DNA from: Variovorax paradoxus
GTDB lineage: Bacteria; Pseudomonadota; Gammaproteobacteria; Burkholderiales; Burkholderiaceae_C
Direction of reading: 5' to 3'
Assembly: GCF_018614915.1 (NCBI RefSeq)
Contig: NZ_JAGGNU010000020.1
Coordinates: 1-64,000, forward strand
DNA length: 64,000 nucleotides
Shown here: positions 63,292 to 64,000 of the stretch, in pieces
Layout: each line of letters starts with the position of its first letter
Position numbering within the stretch: the first letter of the stretch is position 1
Position numbers and translations under genes: made by a program
Notes under the pieces: model-generated
Databases searched by the model: none
What the model was told of the DNA's origin: nothing
What the model saw: only the letters and a program-made list of their open reading frames with translations

Positions 63292-64000
63292 TCAGACCAC
63301 CTTGCCCGGATTGAGCAGGCCCGCGGGGTCGAGGGCCGACTTCAGCGTCTTCATGAGCGCGATCTCCTCGGCGCTGCGCGCATGGTCCAGCCAGCGCTTC
63401 TTGACGGTGCCGATGCCGTGCTCGGCCGACACCGTGCCGCCGAACTCGCGCACCAGGCCGTAGATCACCTCGTCCATCGCCTCCTTCGGCTGGTGCTCGA
63501 TCGACAGGCCGGCAACCCACGCCACCAGGTGCAGGTTGCCGTCGCCGATGTGGCCGTAATAGACGCTCTCGCAGCGGGGGACGCGCGCGGCCAGCGCCGC
63601 CTTGCAGGCGCGGGCGTAGGCATCCATCGACTTCACGGCCAGGCCAACGTCGTAGGAAACGTGCGGGCCCAGCGTGGGGAAGAACTCCGCACAGGCATCG
63701 CGCAGCGCCCAGAACGACTGCGTGTCGGCCACCGACTGCGCGACCGCCGCATCGGCCAAGGCACCCTCTTCCATCAGGCGCTCGAGCCAACGCTGGAAGC
63801 GCGGGCCGTCGATCGCCTCGTCGGTGCCCTGGACTTCGACCAGCACATAGTGCCCGTGCCGTGCACGGCCGCCGAGCGGATCGCGCACGCCCACCCGCTC
63901 GGTCACCACCTGCCAGTAGTCGGGCCACATCACCTCGAAGGCGGAGAGCAGCGGGCCGAGCCCGCCGCGCGCGGCGCCGAGCAGGCGCACCACGCCCTCG
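63292..64000 (-). CDS. FAD-linked oxidase C-terminal part (GlcD/D-lactate dehydrogenase-like), cut by window edge
   Basis: About 236 residues of the C-terminal half of an FAD-linked oxidase. The metal and substrate motifs are VYYGHIGDGNLHL and SAEHGIGTVKKRWL, and the end is ALDPAGLLNPGKV. These are the marks of the glycolate oxidase/D-2-hydroxyacid dehydrogenase group. The FAD-binding PCMH half lies beyond 64000. As the first visible gene of the TRAP operon it would oxidise a D-2-hydroxy acid, with electrons going to quinone or cytochrome. Confidence 0.92.
   Translation of the reverse strand, partial: EGVVRLLGAARGGLGPLLSAFEVMWPDYWQVVTERVGVRDPLGGRARHGHYVLVEVQGTDEAIDGPRFQRWLERLMEEGALADAAVAQSVADTQSFWALRDACAEFFPTLGPHVSYDVGLAVKSMDAYARACKAALAARVPRCESVYYGHIGDGNLHLVAWVAGLSIEHQPKEAMDEVIYGLVREFGGTVSAEHGIGTVKKRWLDHARSAEEIALMKTLKSALDPAGLLNPGKVV

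Overview
The window looks like a chromosome segment of a high-GC betaproteobacterium of the order Burkholderiales, most likely Comamonadaceae and Variovorax-like. This rests on composition, the Bug-type solute receptor, three IclR regulators, the Tad pilus layout and the set of sulfonate genes. It is an inference without a marker gene. No rRNA, tRNA or CRISPR array was found.

Region 1 (1-9.3 kb) is accessory and decayed. It holds a transposase C-terminal remnant at the left edge, a large cyclase/ATPase/TPR regulator broken by two frameshifts and one nonsense codon, a Gly-Gly-Thr-repeat lipoprotein, and a diheme cytochrome c. A RibD-like reductase follows, with an integron attC-like site 5 bp after its stop codon. 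Scraps of a glyoxalase and a tyrosine recombinase close the region.

Region 2 (9.3-15.8 kb) is pta-xsc (minus strand), divergent from an iclR-cobS-cobT operon (plus strand). Both promoters and a palindrome lie in the shared intergenic space. Region 3 (16-28.5 kb) is a NarX/NarL-type two-component pair converging on a complete twelve-gene Tad/Flp pilus operon. That operon has two Flp prepilins, one only 48 residues long, a 15-bp-stem hairpin after the major pilin, and an AT-rich tadE-tadG segment.

Region 4 (29-34 kb) is an operon of an IclR regulator, a Bug receptor, sauS and sauT. With xsc and pta it gives a full sulfoacetate route: sulfoacetate, sulfoacetyl-CoA, sulfoacetaldehyde, acetyl phosphate plus sulfite, acetyl-CoA. 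Region 6 (46-52.5 kb) holds tauABC, tauR and tauXY, which feed taurine into the same sulfoacetaldehyde pool. One Xsc/Pta pair may therefore serve two sulfonate inputs.

Region 5 (34-46 kb) holds a zinc-ribbon membrane protein, a LysR-flanked FAH/VOC operon, and an IclR-flanked GMC oxidoreductase/MFS pair. These two operons carry near-identical palindromes. Also here are a frameshifted LanC-like gene divergent from a tandem methylglyoxal-synthase-like gene with a glutathione transferase, and a DHH phosphoesterase. Region 7 (52.5-64 kb) holds an envelope lipoprotein, an SNase-like nuclease, a CorC-type protein and ApaH. It ends in a nine-gene TRAP-transporter catabolic operon cut by the right edge, for an unidentified organic acid.
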